NCBI GenBank assembly: GCA_021850555.1
Contig: JAJZLX010000286.1
Span: 1-9,271 of the forward strand
Direction of reading: 5' to 3'
Origin: Pseudomonadota bacterium
GTDB lineage: Bacteria > Pseudomonadota > Gammaproteobacteria > Steroidobacterales > Steroidobacteraceae
Length of the DNA: 9,271 bases
The notes under the pieces were generated by a model. The model saw only the letters and a list, made by a program, of their open reading frames with translations. It was not told the origin of the DNA and ran no database searches. The position numbers and the translations under genes were made by a program. This document shows, piece by piece, positions 6,418 to 9,271 of this stretch (positions within the stretch are counted from its first letter, which is position 1; every line of letters starts with the position of its first letter).

Positions 6418-6735
6418 TCATGCTGCACGCGCATCGCGCAGCCGCTCGAGCAGCGCCGCAGCGTCACAGCTGGCCACTGCCCGCTCATCCGGCCACCACA
6501 GCACCGCGCCGGCCTCCGGATCCTGGGCGCTCGCCGCCTCGGCCCCGGCGAACCCTCGGACCTCCCGCACCGCCGACCAGGCGTAGATCGGCCTGGCCGA
6601 CAGCGGATCGAGCACGATCCGGCCGTGGGTAAGCGTCATCACGTCGTCCGGGTCGCCGCCGACGGCGACGACGCGCATCGGCCCGCGCTCGTGGAGCAGC
6701 GCAGCCAGGCGCGCGAGGGGGAGAGATTGGCGCAT
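6418..6735 (-). CDS. Small unknown protein (105 aa) downstream of the coupling ATPase
   Basis: The ATG at 6735 is preceded by AGGAG about 8 bases away, and the stop of the upstream gene (6738-6740) lies two bases before it, as TGACCATG. The protein starts with a helix (LPLARLAALLHERGP), followed by what look like strands around MRVVAVGG and GRIVLDPL, then VLWWPDE and a C-terminal helix (AALLERLRDARAA). There is no signal peptide or membrane span, so it is likely cytoplasmic. The frame is open far upstream, but that part overlaps two other genes and is low-complexity Arg/Ala/Cys, so it is not counted. I do not recognise the family. Confidence 0.6.
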   Translation of the reverse strand: MRQSLPLARLAALLHERGPMRVVAVGGDPDDVMTLTHGRIVLDPLSARPIYAWSAVREVRGFAGAEAASAQDPEAGAVLWWPDERAVASCDAAALLERLRDARAA

Positions 6736-6737
6736 GG

Positions 6738-6962
6738 TCACGTCTCCTGCGCAGCAGCAGCAGCAGCAGATGGCTGCCGAAACGGCAGAATTTTCGCGGA
6801 CCGCGGCTGCGGCCGCAGGTACACCAGCCACACCAGGCGCTCGCGGCCAGTGCGCTCGCAGCGGATCCACCCGGACTCGACGTGCAAGCCCGGGCAGCCC
6901 GGGATCGCGCGTCTGACCCCGCCGTGCGCAGGACGGCCGAGGGGGATACGCGGGCGGCTCAT
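6738..6962 (-). CDS. Small basic unknown protein (74 aa) coupled to the coupling ATPase
   Basis: The ATG at 6962 overlaps the TGA of the coupling ATPase gene as ATGA, so translation is probably coupled. The protein is strongly basic (many Arg) with two cysteines (near IPGCPGL and WIRCER), a short hydrophobic strand (RLVWLVYL), and a poly-alanine run near the C-terminus coded by a trinucleotide repeat. There is no signal peptide. The basic charge would fit contact with DNA or with the ATPase, but this is a guess; no known family is recognised. Confidence 0.55.
   Translation of the reverse strand: MSRPRIPLGRPAHGGVRRAIPGCPGLHVESGWIRCERTGRERLVWLVYLRPQPRSAKILPFRQPSAAAAAAQET
6751..6768 (-). repeat. 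Trinucleotide repeat (GCA)6 coding for poly-alanine
   Basis: Six perfect GCA units lie in the 3' part of the gene for the 74-residue protein. In that gene's frame on the minus strand the codons read GCT and give about six alanines. A change in copy number keeps the frame and would only alter the run length. Confidence 0.85.
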
Positions 6963-8428
6963 GCCTGATCCTCCTGAGCCGCCTCGGGCGCGGCTCGTGG
7001 TGTGAATGCGTCTGCGATCGGCTCGCGCTCGAAGAACTCAATCGCGCACCGGCTCCAGAACGGTAGGCCGTGGCTGTGCACGTAGCCACGCAGATTTTCG
7101 AGACCTTCGATTTGCGCCGGCAAGACGGCCGGCTCGACGACCGGCGCGGTGTTAGTGCCAGAGACCTTCGAGCGGTTGGTCCCAGGTGCGATTCTCAGAC
7201 CGTGCTGCAAACTCGAGCCCTGAGTCTCGCTCGTGCTCGATGTCGTGCGCATGACCTCCCGCTGACCGATCAGCTGAGACGCAAATTGCGCTGTCCCGCC
7301 GCTCCGCTCGCCGCTGTCCGAGCACCGAAGGATCAGCGTATTCGCCGCGTTTTCGATCACCGCACCGCTAAATCCGTGGCCGTAGAGTTCCGTCAACGGC
7401 CCGATGCTCTGAAACGCGAGCACGCAGCGCCCACCGAATTTTCGCAATCGCGGCAGCGCATCAGTGATCCCGGAGATTTTTCCGAGGCTGTCGAGCTCAT
7501 CCACGACCAGCCACGTGCCGCTATCCCCCTCCGGCCGGCTCATGAGCGCGAAGATGACGATGCGCATCCACGCGGAGATCACCCCCTTCAGCTCTGCGAC
7601 TTGATCGGCCTGGTAGCTGATGAAGATCCACCCGCGATCGTCTCCGCGCGCGTATTCGCGCAGTGAGAGATCGCCGGAGTGCACATGAGAGAGGCCACTC
7701 AGCGCGGTGGCGGCGACCGAGCGGACACTGTTGAGCATACGCTCGTTATCTTTGCTGAAATATCTTACCGCGGGCGTGCCCGCGACGAGCTCGGCCAGCG
7801 TCGCGTCATCGCCGAGCACGATCGAGCGGTAGAGCGACTCGACGGTCAGCGCACCCCGCGCGCGTAGCGACAGGATTACTGCGGCGCAGAGCGTCTGCGC
7901 GTATGTTCTCCACTCGCCCGACTCACCGCTCGCATCCGGGATCAGTGCGGCGGCGAGGTGGCGGGCCTCATAGTCCTCCTGCACGTCTGCCGAGATATTC
8001 CATCCCGCTGTGCGCCGATCGAAAGGATTCAAAATCCGGTCCCCTCGGTCGGGATCGAAGAACAGCCGCGCATATCCGCCGTCGGGATCGACGATCACCG
8101 CGCGCTGATGCGGACGCCGCTCGACCTGCGCGAGCAGATGCTTGATCGCCGTGCTCTTCCCCGATCCGCTCGTGCCCACAATTTTTGTGTGCTGGCACTC
8201 GGCATCGGGGAGAATGTAGCCGTTTCCGAACGGCGCAAGGCCGGGCGGATCGAACCCGCGCTCAGCGAGTTCCGCGTTCCAGAGGTGCCGGCCCTGGTCC
8301 TCGCGGACGACCCAACTGCCGCGGATCGGCTTCCGCACATCCTTGCCTTTCGCCGCGCGAGGACGAGTCCGCTTCGGCCAGACGGCGAAGGCCCCGAAAA
8401 TTCCGACGGCGATCAGTGCCCACAGCAT
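6959..8428 (-). CDS. Type IV secretion coupling protein (VirD4/TraD/TrwB-like ATPase)
   Basis: This 489-residue DNA-pumping ATPase homologue should link a relaxosome to a conjugation channel at the inner membrane. Walker A is GTSGSGKST (85-93), followed by VIVDPDGGYA (111-120), Walker B WLVVDELDSLG (306-316) and FQSIGPLTELYG (339-350), the usual order in TrwB/TraD-type coupling proteins. The start at the ATG at 8428 is supported by GGAG about 8 bases upstream; the frame continues to 8560 but that part overlaps the upstream gene and is Arg/Ser-rich noise. It is on the short side because the N-terminus has only one hydrophobic segment (about 1-17, MLWALIAVGIFGAFAVW), where classic relatives have two spans and a periplasmic loop. 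It sits in an operon just after two small membrane proteins, and a small basic protein overlaps its stop. The family call is firm; which relaxase or channel it serves is not visible here. Confidence 0.9.
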   Translation of the reverse strand: MLWALIAVGIFGAFAVWPKRTRPRAAKGKDVRKPIRGSWVVREDQGRHLWNAELAERGFDPPGLAPFGNGYILPDAECQHTKIVGTSGSGKSTAIKHLLAQVERRPHQRAVIVDPDGGYARLFFDPDRGDRILNPFDRRTAGWNISADVQEDYEARHLAAALIPDASGESGEWRTYAQTLCAAVILSLRARGALTVESLYRSIVLGDDATLAELVAGTPAVRYFSKDNERMLNSVRSVAATALSGLSHVHSGDLSLREYARGDDRGWIFISYQADQVAELKGVISAWMRIVIFALMSRPEGDSGTWLVVDELDSLGKISGITDALPRLRKFGGRCVLAFQSIGPLTELYGHGFSGAVIENAANTLILRCSDSGERSGGTAQFASQLIGQREVMRTTSSTSETQGSSLQHGLRIAPGTNRSKVSGTNTAPVVEPAVLPAQIEGLENLRGYVHSHGLPFWSRCAIEFFEREPIADAFTPRAAPEAAQEDQA

Positions 8429-8429
8429 C

Positions 8430-8876
8430 TCACTCTCCGTCTCTCTCGTTCTCCGCCTCGAGCCCCGCCCGTCTCTCTCGCACACGTTCGGCGAGCATGA
8501 CGTACGCGAGCACGATCCACGCACAGACTGGCGCGAGGAGCAGCGCGGTATACGAGACATCGAGATCGACGACCGGGATCAGCAGTCCGATGTACGTACA
8601 CGTGATCAGCCACGCGCTCACGATCAGCGCAGCCGCGAGTGCCACGCCGCGCGCGATCCGACCCGCGAGCCACCGCGGCTCGAACAGCGGCCATGCGTCG
8701 AGGATCACGCGCGAGACTTTGAAAATGAGGTAGCTCAGCACGCCAAAGACGCCGAGCTCTTCTTCCGCCAGAGTTTTTGCTGTGGTCCCAATCTGAAACG
8801 GGCTCAGGATATTCCCATCGATCCACTGCCCGGCGTGCGCAGCCCAGAGTATCGGCAGCAGTAGTATGTGTGGCAT
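8430..8876 (-). CDS. Membrane protein upstream of the coupling ATPase (148 aa)
   Basis: The protein has an N-terminal hydrophobic stretch (PHILLLPILWAA), an amphipathic region with GVFGVLSYLIFKV, two strong spans at about 75-102 (ALAAALIVSAWLITCTYIGL) and 108-128 (ALLLAPVCAWIVLAYVML), and a charged tail rich in Arg and Glu that would be cytoplasmic. The start follows the upstream stop as TGACATG and its own stop is one base from the ATPase start (TGAGATG), so all three genes should be co-translated. I recognise no named family. Context suggests it partners the coupling ATPase at the membrane. Confidence 0.7.
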   Translation of the reverse strand: MPHILLLPILWAAHAGQWIDGNILSPFQIGTTAKTLAEEELGVFGVLSYLIFKVSRVILDAWPLFEPRWLAGRIARGVALAAALIVSAWLITCTYIGLLIPVVDLDVSYTALLLAPVCAWIVLAYVMLAERVRERRAGLEAENERDGE

Positions 8877-8877
8877 G

Positions 8878-9225
8878 TCAGTCTTCCTCAGTAGTGGTGA
8901 AATACGAATTGCGCTGTGCTCGCCGCTCGCGATGTGCGACGACGGTCAGGTACCCGAGGCACACGATCCACGGCAGCCAGTAGCCGTGCGGCGGCGCGTG
9001 CAGCACGTGCGAGATATAGATGAGCGCGTAGCTCAGTCCGATTGCGCCCCCCATCGCGAGCCCGCACAGCAGCAACCAGCGCGCGCCAGCCGGGATCGGA
9101 TGCACGCCAAACAGGATCCGCCGCAGCCGATGCACGCCCTCCAGCTCGAGGGCGCCGGCGAGCATTGCGGCGAGCCAGGGGAGATAGAGGTGCAGGACTC
9201 GCGGGTTTGTGGTCAGTGTGTGCAT
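8878..9225 (-). CDS. Membrane protein, first complete gene of the transfer operon segment (115 aa)
   Basis: The start at the ATG at 9225 has GGTGAG closely upstream. Hydrophobic segments are visible at about 11-27 (LHLYLPWLAAMLAGALEL), 49-73 (ARWLLLCGLAMGGAIGLSYA and on) and 83-97 (YWLPWIVCLGYLTVV), followed by a basic stretch (AHRERRAQR) and an acidic end (TTTEED). The positive-inside rule puts the C-terminus in the cytoplasm. It is separated from the next membrane protein by a single base (TGACATG). No family is recognised; a structural role in a membrane complex with the coupling ATPase is inferred from context. Confidence 0.7.
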   Translation of the reverse strand: MHTLTTNPRVLHLYLPWLAAMLAGALELEGVHRLRRILFGVHPIPAGARWLLLCGLAMGGAIGLSYALIYISHVLHAPPHGYWLPWIVCLGYLTVVAHRERRAQRNSYFTTTEED

Positions 9226-9228
9226 ATC

Positions 9229-9271
9229 TCACCGTGCCCGTGTCGGCGCGTGGGTTTCAACAGTGGCGACC
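9229..9271 (-). CDS. C-terminal end of the next upstream operon gene (3' end only)
   Basis: On the minus strand one frame is open from the window edge to TGA at 9229-9231, ending VETHAPTRAR. The stop is three bases before the ATG of the 115-residue membrane protein (TGAGATATG), the same tight spacing seen at other junctions of this operon, which is the main reason to accept it. Only 13 residues are visible, so no product can be named. Confidence 0.4.
   Translation of the reverse strand, partial: VATVETHAPTRAR

Noticed and set aside
6289..7005. Plus-strand 238-codon frame across the transfer operon
   Set aside because: It is antisense to four tightly packed minus-strand genes that have ribosome binding sites; long spurious frames are expected in GC-rich DNA.
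7070..7666. Plus-strand 198-codon frame antisense to the coupling ATPase
   Set aside because: The opposite strand encodes the ATPase with its Walker B motif here; the frame is a GC-rich shadow, as are those at 7958-8500 and 8185-8733.
8429..8560. Upstream extension of the coupling ATPase by 44 residues
   Set aside because: It overlaps the 148-residue membrane protein, is Arg/Ser-rich and has no ribosome binding site, whereas the ATG at 8428 has one and leads straight into a hydrophobic segment.
1..9271. CRISPR array, tRNA, rRNA or insertion-sequence ends
   Set aside because: No regularly spaced direct repeats, tRNA-like cloverleaf, rRNA signature, transposase motif or long terminal inverted repeat was seen by eye.

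Overview
This window looks like part of a proteobacterial accessory region, probably an integrative conjugative element, genomic island or plasmid. This rests on a VirD4/TraD-type coupling ATPase in a packed operon of small unknown genes, beside a restriction-modification cargo block. The two halves differ in orientation and base composition. Bases 1-5345 are plus-strand and moderate in GC. Bases 5632-9271 are minus-strand and visibly more GC-rich. No rRNA, tRNA, CRISPR array, integrase, transposase or attachment site was recognised, so neither the element type nor the host genus can be fixed from this sequence.

Left half. The window opens with the last 56 codons of an unknown plus-strand gene (1-171), followed by a roughly 200-bp leader. 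Then comes an intact 936-residue MmeI-like (type IIL) restriction-modification protein (370-3180). It has an N-terminal D-(x9)-E-x-K nuclease motif, a gamma-class adenine-N6 methyltransferase core (FLDPACGCGNFL, NPPF) and a target-recognition region ending in VYNNFPWP. A tiny 36-codon reading frame (3177-3287) overlaps its stop as ATGA. Next come a probable TIGR04255-family protein (3294-4118), a 192-residue unknown protein with an LPDDWDGEGA motif (4136-4714) and a 166-residue unknown protein with FSP and NPAHAE motifs (4845-5345). The first four reading frames are nearly continuous. The last is separated by 130 bp that carries a small inverted-repeat cluster. I infer a phage-defence or other competition cassette. 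Only the restriction-modification enzyme has a function that can be stated firmly; the three genes behind it could be accessories to it or a separate system.

Middle. Bases 5346-5631 lie between two convergent gene blocks, hold no convincing gene and probably mark the edge between cargo and backbone.

Right half. Transcribed leftward from beyond 9271 are: the tail of an unknown gene; two small polytopic membrane proteins (115 and 148 aa); a 489-aa type IV coupling protein homologue with clear Walker A and B motifs but only one short N-terminal membrane segment; two small unknown soluble proteins (74 and 105 aa); a 190-aa exported protein; and a 48-aa single-span membrane peptide. Stops and starts nearly touch at most junctions (TGAGATATG, TGACATG, TGAGATG, ATGA, TGACCATG), so this is one operon. 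The ATPase probably brings DNA to a conjugation channel. The two upstream membrane proteins may supply the membrane part that this ATPase mostly lacks.
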